Assembly: GCA_030680235.1 (NCBI GenBank)
Contig: JAUXWQ010000032.1
Span: 1 to 34,287 of the forward strand
Origin: Coxiellaceae bacterium
GTDB taxonomy: Bacteria; Pseudomonadota; Gammaproteobacteria; Coxiellales; Coxiellaceae
Length of the DNA stretch: 34,287 nt
Direction of reading: 5' to 3'
Part shown: one piece after another, positions 23,797-33,146 of the stretch
How the letters are laid out: every line of letters begins with the position of its first letter
How positions within the stretch are numbered: the stretch's first letter is position 1
Program-made: the position numbers and the translations under genes
The notes under the pieces: generated by a model
What the model saw: the letters and a program-made list of their open reading frames with translations, nothing else
Database searches by the model: none
Told to the model about the DNA's origin: nothing

Positions 23797-26409
23797 ATGT
23801 CTTCACTTAAAGATAAAAAGGATATTTCCGTGGATTACAAGGCAACTGATCTTATTCTGACCGCCAACAGTCGTCTTGCACTGCATTTGCAAACTACCTT
23901 CGACAAACAACAACAAGCACTTGGCAAAACAAGTTGGGAAACACAATCAGCTATCCCTCTCAACCGCTGGATTGAAGCTCTCTTTCATCAAAGCAATGAC
24001 GAAGGCTTATTACTCCTCACCGATTTTCAAACGCAATGCGTATGGGAAGAAATTGTCACACAATCCAAAGAAACCCAGACACTGCTTCAACCCCGCGAAA
24101 TGGCTCGCCTTGCGAAAGAAGCCTATGAACGACTTACCTTATGGCAAGTACCGCTAGAAACACTTTGTACTTTTAATGAGCAAGTCGAGGTTGCCTGTTT
24201 AATCACATGGATCACCCTGTTTGAAAAAAAACTGGCTCTCAATGAATGGATCATCACAGCCCAACTACCTGCACATTTACATGCTAAAAAAATAGCGCTT
24301 CCTCCAAAAATACATCTCATGGGCTTTGATGACTTAAGCCCCGCGCTCCAACAGTTACTATCGAGCGCTACCCTACACTATCAGGAACCCAAACACGCTA
24401 TTAAAGCTGAAAAAATTATTTTGGCTGATACTGAAACCGAATTGCGCACCATGGCCTTATGGGCAAAAACACAATTAGAAAAAAATCCTCTGCTAAGCAT
24501 CGGCTGCGTTATTCCAAACTTAAGCAACATCCGAAACAAAGTAGCGAACATTTTTACTGAAGTTTTTTGCATAGCCCATATTTTGCCAGGCCATGATGCA
24601 TCATTACTGCCCTTTAATATTTCCGCAGGTGCCGCATTATCAGAACATCCAATGATACACACGGCATTAAGCGTATTAAAATGGCTAAAAAAAGCCATTG
24701 TGATTGATGATCTTGCCCCTTTATTGCAATCGAGCTATCTCTGGAATACAGAATTTGATAAAAACACGGGTGCAAAGATAGATGCCCTATTACGAAAAAA
24801 AAATAATTTGACCGTATCATTTAAATCAATAGTGGCTTTTATTCCACAATGGCAAGCGCTATTTGAAAAATACACGGACAAAAAATCTGAAAAATTATTA
24901 CCCTCTGAATGGACACACGTTTTTATTAGCTTATTAAAACTGGCTCATTGGCCTGCATCACACACCCAATCAAGTCTTGAATTTCAACTATTAGAACGCT
25001 TTAAAAAATTACTCACTGAATTTTCTCTGCTTGATACTATTTTCCAATCCATCACTTTTTCAAAAGCGATATCCTTATTATCAAATTTATGTGGAGAGAC
25101 TATTTTTCAAGCCAAAAGCCATCACGAACCCATTCAAATCATGGGCGCATTAGAAGCCAGTAGCATTAGTTTTGACGCCGCTTGGATCATGAGCATGGAT
25201 GACGTGACTTGGCCCGCCGCAACAAAGCCTCACCCTTTAATTCCCTATAGCATTCAACAGCAATTTGACATGCCTCATGCCACTGCAAAACGAGAATTAA
25301 CATTTTGCAAACACATAACGACACGCTTAGAAAAGTGCGCGAAAACAGTGATTTTTAGTGCACCTGCACAAGAAGGTGATCAACATCGATCCGCTTCAGC
25401 CTTAATTGCACACCTACCCATCATTGATTTTTTGGATAGTAATACGACCACTTCTTTTTCAGAAAAAATAAAGTGCGTTCAACCACTAGAAACGATCAAT
25501 GATCAAAATGCTTCAGCACTCACAACAACAACTCACTTACGCGGTGGTAGCAAGATCTTAGAATTACAAGCACTCTGTCCTTTTCGCGCTTTTGCAACGA
25601 TTCGTTTAAATGCACAACCACTTTATGCGCCTGCACTCGGTATTCCTGCACATATCAAAGGCACATTGGTGCATCAGCTACTATTTTATGTGTGGGCCCA
25701 ATTAAAAGATCAACCCACTTTATTAAATACAAGCGATGAAGCACTTGAAAAATTAATTCAAGAGAGCATTGATCAGGCTTTCGATGATTTATCACTCTTA
25801 AAAAATAATTATTTTGTTGCCGTTGAAAGAAAAAGACTCCTTAACCTAATTCAAGAATGGCTGGCCTACGAAAAAACACGTCCTGCTTTTAAAGTGCTTG
25901 CATGTGAATCTGAAGCCAAAATTACCATCGGCAATTTACCCATCACCATTCGACAAGATCGCGTAGATGCGCTCAGTGATGGCACGCGATTATTAATTGA
26001 TTATAAAACAAAAGAACAAACCACCTCGGGATGGTTTCAAGAACGTTTGCACAATGCACAGCTGCCTTTATATGCGGCATTTAATGAAGAAAAATATCAA
26101 GGCATTTGTTTTGCAGAAATTACCCCCAAAACAACGTCATTAAAAGGCGTTGCCCATGAAAAATATGCACACAAAGATCTTATTCCTATTCATCGTGCTA
26201 GAAATGCAAATGGCATTCAAGACTGGGATGAATTAATACATAGCTGGAAAAAATCACTTGAACAATTATCTAATGATTTTTGTAATGGTATTGCAACGGT
26301 TGATCCTATGAAGCCTACAGTATGCCAAACCTGTGAATTACAATCAGTTTGTAGATATAAAGCCATTGATTTAGAAAATGGGGTAGATCTCTTTACAGAA
26401 TTAACGTAA
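23797..26409 (+). CDS. addB: AddB-like nuclease, double-strand-break repair
   Basis: An 870-residue protein resembling the proteobacterial AddB-like group, often listed as a probable DNA repair protein beside a UvrD-type helicase gene. The N-terminal region is helicase-like but has no Walker A motif. A signature is seen around 460-480 (FDAAWIMSMDDVTWPAATKP). The C-terminal RecB-type PD-(D/E)XK nuclease has GTLVHQ (His626), RQDRVD (Asp721) and LIDYKTK (Asp735, Lys737). Cys594 together with Cys843, Cys846 and Cys852 matches the four-cysteine iron-sulfur clamp of AddB nucleases. It is followed 55 bp later by the AddA-like gene, with a short GC-rich hairpin between. No strong ribosome binding site is seen before the ATG. 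Confidence 0.88.
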   Translation: MSSLKDKKDISVDYKATDLILTANSRLALHLQTTFDKQQQALGKTSWETQSAIPLNRWIEALFHQSNDEGLLLLTDFQTQCVWEEIVTQSKETQTLLQPREMARLAKEAYERLTLWQVPLETLCTFNEQVEVACLITWITLFEKKLALNEWIITAQLPAHLHAKKIALPPKIHLMGFDDLSPALQQLLSSATLHYQEPKHAIKAEKIILADTETELRTMALWAKTQLEKNPLLSIGCVIPNLSNIRNKVANIFTEVFCIAHILPGHDASLLPFNISAGAALSEHPMIHTALSVLKWLKKAIVIDDLAPLLQSSYLWNTEFDKNTGAKIDALLRKKNNLTVSFKSIVAFIPQWQALFEKYTDKKSEKLLPSEWTHVFISLLKLAHWPASHTQSSLEFQLLERFKKLLTEFSLLDTIFQSITFSKAISLLSNLCGETIFQAKSHHEPIQIMGALEASSISFDAAWIMSMDDVTWPAATKPHPLIPYSIQQQFDMPHATAKRELTFCKHITTRLEKCAKTVIFSAPAQEGDQHRSASALIAHLPIIDFLDSNTTTSFSEKIKCVQPLETINDQNASALTTTTHLRGGSKILELQALCPFRAFATIRLNAQPLYAPALGIPAHIKGTLVHQLLFYVWAQLKDQPTLLNTSDEALEKLIQESIDQAFDDLSLLKNNYFVAVERKRLLNLIQEWLAYEKTRPAFKVLACESEAKITIGNLPITIRQDRVDALSDGTRLLIDYKTKEQTTSGWFQERLHNAQLPLYAAFNEEKYQGICFAEITPKTTSLKGVAHEKYAHKDLIPIHRARNANGIQDWDELIHSWKKSLEQLSNDFCNGIATVDPMKPTVCQTCELQSVCRYKAIDLENGVDLFTELT

Positions 26410-26410
26410 G

Positions 26411-26443
26411 AAATCCCCCCAGCGTGAAGCGGCGGGGGGATTT
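26411..26443. repeat. Short GC-rich hairpin between addB and addA
   Basis: AAATCCCCCC (26411-26420) pairs with GGGGGGATTT (26434-26443) around a GC-rich loop. The arms match the outer ends of the repeat at 12705-12822, so this is a shortened member of that family. It starts just after the addB stop and may reduce read-through into, or stabilise the message before, addA. Confidence 0.65.
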
Positions 26444-26464
26444 ATTGTAAATTAAGGAATAAGT

Positions 26465-29400
26465 ATGTTACCCACCATTCAAGACGCGCACATTCGCAAA
26501 CAAGCGCTCGACATTACACAATCCTTTATTGTGCAAGCACCTGCGGGTTCTGGAAAAACAGAATTATTAACACAACGTTATTTAAATTTACTCTCACATG
26601 CAAAAAAAGCGCCTGAAGAAATTATTGCCATTACCTTTACGCGCAAAGCCGCCGCTGAAATGCGCGTACGTATTATGCAAGCACTCAATTTTGCAACACA
26701 ACTTGAACCCGATCAAAATGATTATCGCCACCAAACTTGGTCGCTTGCTAAAAAAGTATTAGAGAAAGATGCTGAACTCGATTGGGAAATTTTACAAAAT
26801 CCAAATCGCCTACGTATTTTAACGATTGATGCGTTATCAGCATTACTCTGTCGACAAACACCTTTACAAACACAATTTGGCGGCAGTTTTGCGGTTTCTG
26901 ACAATAGCAGCGCACTCTATCAATTAGCAGCACGTCGCGCCTTAACAGAAGTATTCACAGAAGCGCCTTACAATAAAGCACTAGAACAATTATTGCTGTA
27001 TTTAGACAATCGTGTTGAACACCTCGAACAATTATTGTCAGAATTATTAGCAGAACGTGATCAATGGTTACCTACCATTTTATATTGCTATGCCAATCAT
27101 CAGACGCTTCAAGAAATGCTCGAAAATGGCTTAAAACGCGTTATTTTAGAAAAGTTACAAATGGCAGCTGCTGCTATGCCAGAAAACATAAAACAATTAT
27201 TAGTCTTATGTGCGCGTCACGCTGGTGATTATTTTAAAGAAAATGATCCACGCAATCCCTTGGCAGCCTGTGCTGATTTTACCTTTGAAGAAAAACCAGC
27301 TTTAGACAAATTTCCACAATGGTTTGGCTTAACAAATTTATTATTAACAAAAGAGGGGCAGCAACGAAAAATAGTCGATATTCGTAATGGATTTGGACCT
27401 AAAGATCCCAACAAATCATTAATGTCATCTATCTTAACTGAATTAACTTTTCATCCTGTATTTTATGAGAGTTTATGCGATATTTTAATTTGCCCACCTG
27501 AAAAATACACCAAACCACAATGGGAAACACTAACCTCACTCACACAGTTATTACCCGTTCTTGCTGCCCAACTACACGTTATTTTTCAAGAGAAAAAAGA
27601 AATCGATTTTACGGAATTGAATTTAAGTGCCTTAAAAGCCTTAGGTGATGAAGAATCACCTACTGACTTAGCACTTTATTTGGATTATCAAATTAATCAT
27701 TTATTGATTGATGAATTTCAGGATACCTCTATTACACATTTACACTTACTTGAAAAAATGATTGCGGGGTGGCTGCCCGGTGATGGTCGCACTTTATTTT
27801 TAGTGGGTGACCCCATGCAATCCATTTATCGATTTCGCAATGCAGAGGTTGGTTTATTCTTGCGTGCACAGGCACAAGGTATTGGCCCCGTATCATTAAC
27901 ACCACTCACATTGACTATGAATTTTCGCTCACAAGGCAATTTGGTCACTTGGTTTAATGATACTTTTCAAACAGTATTTCCAGCCTTATCGGATATTGCT
28001 ACCGGTCGCGTGCCCTATACAAAAGCCATTGCGGCACGACAAGCGCTCGACTTTTCAGCCACACTTTATCCCCTTATTTCCGAAGATGAAGCACAGGTCA
28101 TTGTTGATCAAATCATGGCACTTAAAAAAAATTGCCCCCATGATTCCATGGCGATTTTAGTACGTGCACGCGCACAATTAACGCCGATTATTGCGCTACT
28201 GAATAAAAATAACCTGGCTTTTCAAGCAGTGGATATTGAGCCCTTATTTGCGCGACCTGACATTCAAGATTTATTAGCACTCACCCGTGCAGTCTTACAT
28301 CGTGCAGATAGAATCGCCTGGATTGCTTTATTACGTGCACCTTTCATTGGATTATTGCTCACTGATTTAGAGCGCATTGCGCAACACTCAGAGAAAAATA
28401 CGATTTGGGAATCCCTTATTGATTATGAAAACATTATTGATTTGTCAAATGATGCTAAAACTAGAATAAGTCAATTAAAGTATTTTTTAGAAAATGCTTT
28501 TGAAACACAATCAGAACATCGTCTATCATCTTGGATTGAAGGACTATGGCTTGCATTAAATGGTCAAGCTACTTCTCAAAATATTGATCATCCCCGCGCC
28601 TATTTTGATTTATTAGATAAATTAGAAAATACTGCACATACCCTTTCGATAAAAACACTGTCTGATCGATGCGAAAAACTATATGCCAATACAAAGTCGG
28701 CTGAAAAAAATACGATTCAATTAATGACAATTCATAAATCGAAAGGATTAGAGTTTGATCATGTCTTTTTACCCGGATTAGAACGACAAAGCCCCCATGA
28801 TAAAAGTAAATTATTACGCTTTTGTGATAGACCCTCTTTATTTGGGGGTGACGATTTGTTAATTGCGCCTATCGCATCAGCTAAAGAAAAAAAAGATCCT
28901 ATTTACGACTACTTAAAAGAAATTGAAAGTGAAAAACAAACGTATGAAATGTCTCGCCTGCTTTATGTAGCTGCAACACGCGCCAAAAAAAGCTTGCATT
29001 TATCGTTTACACTCGTCTGGAATGAAGAGAAATCATGCATTATTCCTCCCAAGAAAGGCTCTTTTTTAGAAAAATTATGGCCGATTTATGAAAAAAGTAT
29101 TGCTGTAACCCCTAAAAATACAACAGGAATTGAAACAAGAGAAAAATGTACTGCTCCTTTTCAACGGCTTTCTATGATTGAGCCACATCCCAACAACAGT
29201 AAATTTAAACCCACTGTAAAAATTAATATAGATAGCGAAGATTTTCACGCGCGTATTATTGGTACCGTTGTGCATGAGGCCTTACAAGCACTCTCAAATA
29301 ATAAAACGACTCCTGATACATTGCCCATCAAAAAATGGCGCGCACGGTTATTATCACTTGGTATTTTACCTTCCCATAGTGAAAGCGCAGTTTTATCTGT

Positions 29401-29752
29401 TGAAACAGCTATTAAAAATACTTTGTCAGATGAACGTGGACAATGGATTTTATCACAAACGAAGGAAGCGCACTCAGAATGGGCGCTAACAACAGTGTTA
29501 ACAAATAAACTTGAAAAGAAAATTATTGACCGCTGTTTTATCGATGAAAATAATGTGCGATGGATTATTGATTACAAAACATCGCAACCTTTAATTGATG
29601 AAACACTGGAGGCTTTTTTAGAAAAAGAAAAAGCAACTTATCAAGAACAACTAGAAACCTATTCAGCATTATTTTCAGCGGATCACGTAATTAAATTGGG
29701 CTTGTATTTTCCGATGTGTAAGGGATGGATTGCATGGGATTATTTTACCTAA
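26465..29752 (+). CDS. addA: AddA-like UvrD/RecB-type helicase-nuclease
   Basis: A 1095-residue superfamily 1A helicase with a C-terminal nuclease domain, the partner of AddB in resecting double-strand DNA ends before RecA loading. Helicase motifs in order: Walker A APAGSGKT (25-32), ITFTRKAAAEMRVRI, Walker B LLIDEFQDTS (Asp416, Glu417), LVGDPMQSIYRFRNAE, LTMNFRSQ, LMTIHKSKGLEFDHVFLPG, and LLYVAATRAKKSL. The nuclease has GTVVHEA (His937), Asp1022 in DRCF, and IIDYKTS (Asp1036, Lys1038). Its length is usual for the family. AAGGA precedes the ATG. With addB it forms a two-gene operon. Confidence 0.94.
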   Translation: MLPTIQDAHIRKQALDITQSFIVQAPAGSGKTELLTQRYLNLLSHAKKAPEEIIAITFTRKAAAEMRVRIMQALNFATQLEPDQNDYRHQTWSLAKKVLEKDAELDWEILQNPNRLRILTIDALSALLCRQTPLQTQFGGSFAVSDNSSALYQLAARRALTEVFTEAPYNKALEQLLLYLDNRVEHLEQLLSELLAERDQWLPTILYCYANHQTLQEMLENGLKRVILEKLQMAAAAMPENIKQLLVLCARHAGDYFKENDPRNPLAACADFTFEEKPALDKFPQWFGLTNLLLTKEGQQRKIVDIRNGFGPKDPNKSLMSSILTELTFHPVFYESLCDILICPPEKYTKPQWETLTSLTQLLPVLAAQLHVIFQEKKEIDFTELNLSALKALGDEESPTDLALYLDYQINHLLIDEFQDTSITHLHLLEKMIAGWLPGDGRTLFLVGDPMQSIYRFRNAEVGLFLRAQAQGIGPVSLTPLTLTMNFRSQGNLVTWFNDTFQTVFPALSDIATGRVPYTKAIAARQALDFSATLYPLISEDEAQVIVDQIMALKKNCPHDSMAILVRARAQLTPIIALLNKNNLAFQAVDIEPLFARPDIQDLLALTRAVLHRADRIAWIALLRAPFIGLLLTDLERIAQHSEKNTIWESLIDYENIIDLSNDAKTRISQLKYFLENAFETQSEHRLSSWIEGLWLALNGQATSQNIDHPRAYFDLLDKLENTAHTLSIKTLSDRCEKLYANTKSAEKNTIQLMTIHKSKGLEFDHVFLPGLERQSPHDKSKLLRFCDRPSLFGGDDLLIAPIASAKEKKDPIYDYLKEIESEKQTYEMSRLLYVAATRAKKSLHLSFTLVWNEEKSCIIPPKKGSFLEKLWPIYEKSIAVTPKNTTGIETREKCTAPFQRLSMIEPHPNNSKFKPTVKINIDSEDFHARIIGTVVHEALQALSNNKTTPDTLPIKKWRARLLSLGILPSHSESAVLSVETAIKNTLSDERGQWILSQTKEAHSEWALTTVLTNKLEKKIIDRCFIDENNVRWIIDYKTSQPLIDETLEAFLEKEKATYQEQLETYSALFSADHVIKLGLYFPMCKGWIAWDYFT

Positions 29753-29760
29753 GGTCTTTT

Positions 29761-29799
29761 ACAGCAATACAGTAATCCATTTTTTTAAAGTTTTGCTGT
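29761..29799 (+). terminator. Weak candidate terminator after addA
   Basis: ACAGCAA (29761-29767) pairs with TTGCTGT (29793-29799) and is followed by TTTCATT. The stem is short and the loop long and T/A-rich, so this is tentative. Confidence 0.3.
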
Positions 29800-29807
29800 T
29801 TTCATTA

Positions 29808-29923
29808 GGGGCTGTCAAAGAATAGCTTTTCTTTTTAAACAGGCAAGATGGCGTGAGATTGCAACGTTTCAAAATTACGTCATATTGTATGTTTAAAAAG
29901 AAAAGTTATTTTTTGACAGCCCC
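29808..29923. mobile_element. 116-bp MITE with TTA target duplication
   Basis: GGGGCTGTCAAAGAATAGCT at the left pairs with the complement of AGTTATTTTTTGACAGCCCC at the right. The arms extend about 45 bp with few differences and share CTTTTCTTTTTAAACA. TTA lies immediately outside both ends (29805-29807 and 29924-29926), a clean 3-bp duplication. It is non-coding, about 55 bp after the addA stop. The ends resemble those of the element at 5645-5824. Confidence 0.82.
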
Positions 29924-29933
29924 TTACCTGCCA

Positions 29934-29973
29934 TGATGCGAATTATCGCTCGTTACACTCGCGGCTCGCATCA
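29934..29973. repeat. Fragment of the 91-192/8232-8331 palindromic family
   Basis: ATCGCTCGTTACACTCGCGGCT is shared with the inner part of the copy at 91-192, here enclosed by TGATGCGA and TCGCATCA, which form an 8-bp stem. The outer TTAAGAAA ends are absent. It lies between the MITE and the outer-membrane protein gene. Confidence 0.6.
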
Positions 29974-30008
29974 GGCATCGCAACTTATTGCAACAAAACC
30001 TCAAAAAA

Positions 30009-30722
30009 TCACAAAGTATAATTCACGCCAATCGTCCCAAGCAAAGTGCCATAAGATGCCGAATTTTGAACATCCGCAATATATAAGATGCCAGTACGAA
30101 TACCTGTGCTGGGGATAATATTATAAAGAAAATCCATCCCTAGTGCCGGCTCAATTTTCGTACTATCATCTGCAGGATAATAACTGCTGCCATTAACCGC
30201 AGCACTAATCGCATATTGCGCAATCACCACGCCAATTTTAGCAGACACTTGAAATTGACTATCTGGGTTAAAAATAAAGGCAATATCCCCTAAACCCCCA
30301 TTCATTTTTACTTGAGTTGAGAAATGATTACCTGCAATAGTGGTGCTCGTTGTTTTTTCTAAATATTGCAAATACGCAAATTGGAAATCGATATAACGCG
30401 ACACCTCTTTACCAACACCTACTTCAAATGCGTTGTAGTTATCCGCAAACAATTGGTTTGGTTTGTAGGTAACTGAACCACCACCGGTAGTCAACGTTCT
30501 GGTATCTCCCGACCAAAAAGCATGTGCAAACATATAACCTGTGAAAAAATAAACAGCCTTACCATTACGTGCAAAAGGATTGTCGCTATCAGCTGGTTTT
30601 GTGATATTTTCTGGCGAATAATCTGCCAAGTCTTCCTTCGTATAATCAAAACCATTGGCAAAACTGTGGGATGCCGATGCCAATAATGCCACCGTGGAAA
30701 CACATTGAATAAAACGACGCAC
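30009..30722 (-). CDS. Outer-membrane beta-barrel protein
   Basis: A 237-residue exported protein. It starts at GTG (30720-30722), preceded by AAGGAG at proper spacing. The signal peptide is MRRFIQCVSTVALLASASHS followed by FA, with cleavage likely after Ala22 before Asn-Gly. The rest alternates polar and aromatic residues in many short strands (FQFAYLQYLEK, VYFFTGYMF, GLGDIAFIFNP), as in small eight- to ten-stranded porin-like barrels. It ends in GVNYTL rather than the common terminal Phe. It is divergent from the 5'-nucleotidase gene. The exact family and ligand are not recognisable. Confidence 0.8.
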   Translation of the reverse strand: MRRFIQCVSTVALLASASHSFANGFDYTKEDLADYSPENITKPADSDNPFARNGKAVYFFTGYMFAHAFWSGDTRTLTTGGGSVTYKPNQLFADNYNAFEVGVGKEVSRYIDFQFAYLQYLEKTTSTTIAGNHFSTQVKMNGGLGDIAFIFNPDSQFQVSAKIGVVIAQYAISAAVNGSSYYPADDSTKIEPALGMDFLYNIIPSTGIRTGILYIADVQNSASYGTLLGTIGVNYTL

Positions 30723-30801
30723 AAAACTCTCCTTTGTAGTAAAATGTCCCTCGAGAGATTATACGCATTTCATTCAAAAATACGACAAGAGACGAATCCT
30801 T

Positions 30802-31677
30802 ATGCCAATCGATATTTCACATAAATTGGTCATTGCCATTTCCTCTCGTGCGCTATTTGATTTAGATGAGAGCAATACCATTTACGAAACAGAAGGCGTT
30901 GAAAAATATGCTGCGTATCAAATTTTGCATGAAAATGAAATATTAAAACCTGGCGTTGCTTTTACACTGGTCAAAAAATTATTAGCGCTGAATGAAACCG
31001 GTGATTTTGTTGAAGTTATTTTATTATCACGCAATAGCGCCGATACAGGCTTGCGAATTTTTAATAGTATTGCCCACTATAACTTAAACATCACACGCGC
31101 CGCTTTCACGGGTGGCGAAAGCCCCTACAATTACGCCCAAGCTTTTCACTCACATTTATTTTTATCTGCGAATGCCGATGATGTTAAAAATGCCTTATGC
31201 GCTGGATGTGCAGCCGCAACCATTTTACCTTCCACCATTCAACAAACTGACGAACACGAATTACGGATTGCCTTTGATGGCGATGCTGTTTTATTTTCAA
31301 ATGAATCAGAAAAAATTTATCAAAATGAAGGCATTGATGCTTTTACCAAACACGAAGTCGATGATGCTAAAGAACCCATGCTTGGCGGACCCTTTAAAGG
31401 TTTTTTAAAAGCGCTGCTGCATTTACAACAACAATTTCCTATAGATAACTGCCCCATTCGTACTGCGCTTGTCACTGCACGACAAGCCCCCACGCATGAA
31501 CGCGTGATTCGCACCTTGCGCGCATGGGGTATTCGTATTGATGAAGCCTTATTTTTGGGTGGATTGTCTAAAGGTGAATTTTTAAAAGCCTTTCAAGCAG
31601 ATATTTTTTTCGATGATCAACCGATACATTGCGATTCCGCAGCGAAGCATGTGACCACGGCGCATGTGCCAAATTAG
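30802..31677 (+). CDS. 5'-nucleotidase, cytosolic NT5C1-like family
   Basis: A 291-residue cytoplasmic protein matching the bacterial 5'-nucleotidase family related to mammalian cytosolic type I enzymes, which dephosphorylate nucleoside monophosphates. Recognised blocks: KLVIAISSRALFDLDESN (9-25), VEVILLSRNSADTGLRIFNS, FTGGESPYNYAQAF, and LRIAFDGDAVLFSNESEKIY with the HAD-type Asp pair (DGD). Further on are LVTARQAPTHERVIRTLR, LFLGGLSKGEFL and IFFDDQ. It starts 80 bp from the divergent outer-membrane protein gene and is convergent with glmM. Substrate preference (AMP, IMP or other) is not readable. Confidence 0.92.
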   Translation: MPIDISHKLVIAISSRALFDLDESNTIYETEGVEKYAAYQILHENEILKPGVAFTLVKKLLALNETGDFVEVILLSRNSADTGLRIFNSIAHYNLNITRAAFTGGESPYNYAQAFHSHLFLSANADDVKNALCAGCAAATILPSTIQQTDEHELRIAFDGDAVLFSNESEKIYQNEGIDAFTKHEVDDAKEPMLGGPFKGFLKALLHLQQQFPIDNCPIRTALVTARQAPTHERVIRTLRAWGIRIDEALFLGGLSKGEFLKAFQADIFFDDQPIHCDSAAKHVTTAHVPN

Positions 31678-31689
31678 CGTAAGTCTTGC

Positions 31690-31722
31690 AGAAGCACGCA
31701 GCGTAGCGAAGTAAGTGCTTCT
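31690..31722. terminator. Hairpin between convergent nucleotidase and glmM genes
   Basis: AGAAGCAC (31690-31697) pairs with GTGCTTCT (31715-31722). There is no T run in either direction. It occupies the 56-bp gap between the two convergent genes, so a shared terminator role is possible. Confidence 0.35.
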
Positions 31723-31733
31723 GATGGAACGCA

Positions 31734-33062
31734 CTAATGCAAGCGCACAATCTCCGCCAACGCCTCTGCTATCGCACGCGTCTCACCTTCATCATTCGCT
31801 TCTACCATCACACGAATACAAGACTCTGTGCCAGAAGGACGCAACAAAATACGACCATTATCACCCAATTGTTTTTGATACAGATCCGCTGCCTCAAACA
31901 AAGAGGTCATTGACGCAAACTCACTCACATCATTGACAGGCACATTAATCAAAATTTGTGGGCGTTTATGCATGACTTGCTTCAATTCATGTAAGGATTT
32001 TTTTTGATGCTGCATGATTTTTAACACTTGCAGTGCCGTTAATACACCATCACCTGTTTTTGCATACGCTAAATTCACAATATGCCCGGAGCCTTCACCG
32101 CCCAATACCCAATTTTTTTCAAGTAATTTTTCAAGCACATAACGATCACCGACCGCAACTCGAACAAACTCCATACCATGAGATTTTATGGCTTGTTCCA
32201 ATCCTAAATTACTCATTAATGTACCAACAACCGCATCGTATTTTTTGGTTTCATCCATTGCCAGCATACATAAGATTTCATCACCATCGACGACTTCACC
32301 CAAATGATCTACCATCATCAAGCGATCGCCATCGCCATCGAAAGCAATGCCAAACTCTGCTTTTGATGCTAAAACATGTTCTTTTAAACTTTGTAAATGT
32401 GTTGCACCACATTTTTCATTAATATTAAATCCATCGGGATTGGCATGAATAACCGTCATTTTCGCATTCAATGCAGCGAATATTTTTTCAGCAATATGAA
32501 ATGTTGCGCCATTTGCGCAATCCACAACACACTGAAAATTGGCCAAAGAAAGATCTTCAAATAAACGCACACAATGCTCGACATATTGATCTTCTGCATC
32601 GCTAATAGTAGTGACTGTACCCAGAACATCATGCTGAGCAATAGAAGTAATACTCTGCATTTTTTCTTCAATATTTTTTTCATGCTGATCAGAGAGCTTT
32701 AATCCATTTTTTGCGATAATTTTAACCCCATTATCTTGATAAGGATTATGAGAGGCACTAATGACAATACCAGCCGTTGCATCGAAAACTTTCGTAAAAT
32801 GCGCAATCGCTGGCGTTGGCAATATACCCAACAACACAACATCAACACCGGCTGCTAATAATCCTGCCTGTAAAGAAGCCTCTAATAACTCGCCTGAAAT
32901 ACGCGTATCACGACCCATCAACACACAAGGCTTAACAACAGACTGTTCATGCAAGGTTAAACCAAAAGCATAACCAAGTTTCAACATCATATCTGGGTTA
33001 ATAACTAATCCACCGACTTTTCCACGAATACCATCCGTACCAAACAACTTCCTATCAGACAT
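31734..33062 (-). CDS. glmM: Phosphoglucosamine mutase
   Basis: A 442-residue cytoplasmic enzyme (E. coli GlmM 445) that converts glucosamine-6-phosphate to glucosamine-1-phosphate for UDP-GlcNAc, the precursor of peptidoglycan and lipid A. Motifs: MSDRKLFGTDGIRGKVG at the N-terminus, the phosphoserine loop GIVISASHNP (Ser104), the metal loop FDGDGDR (Asp242, Asp244, Asp246), the sugar-specificity loop GEGSGHI, and the phosphate-binding loop LRPSGTESCIRVMVE. In many gammaproteobacteria glmM follows folP or ftsH; here it is isolated between a convergent nucleotidase gene and an unknown membrane protein gene. Confidence 0.97.
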   Translation of the reverse strand: MSDRKLFGTDGIRGKVGGLVINPDMMLKLGYAFGLTLHEQSVVKPCVLMGRDTRISGELLEASLQAGLLAAGVDVVLLGILPTPAIAHFTKVFDATAGIVISASHNPYQDNGVKIIAKNGLKLSDQHEKNIEEKMQSITSIAQHDVLGTVTTISDAEDQYVEHCVRLFEDLSLANFQCVVDCANGATFHIAEKIFAALNAKMTVIHANPDGFNINEKCGATHLQSLKEHVLASKAEFGIAFDGDGDRLMMVDHLGEVVDGDEILCMLAMDETKKYDAVVGTLMSNLGLEQAIKSHGMEFVRVAVGDRYVLEKLLEKNWVLGGEGSGHIVNLAYAKTGDGVLTALQVLKIMQHQKKSLHELKQVMHKRPQILINVPVNDVSEFASMTSLFEAADLYQKQLGDNGRILLRPSGTESCIRVMVEANDEGETRAIAEALAEIVRLH

Positions 33063-33146
33063 AACGCTTTCAAATCCTGTATGTTCAAACTTACATTTCA
33101 GCCATCAATTAACCCGATCATAACAAAAACGAACAAGACATGAAAA

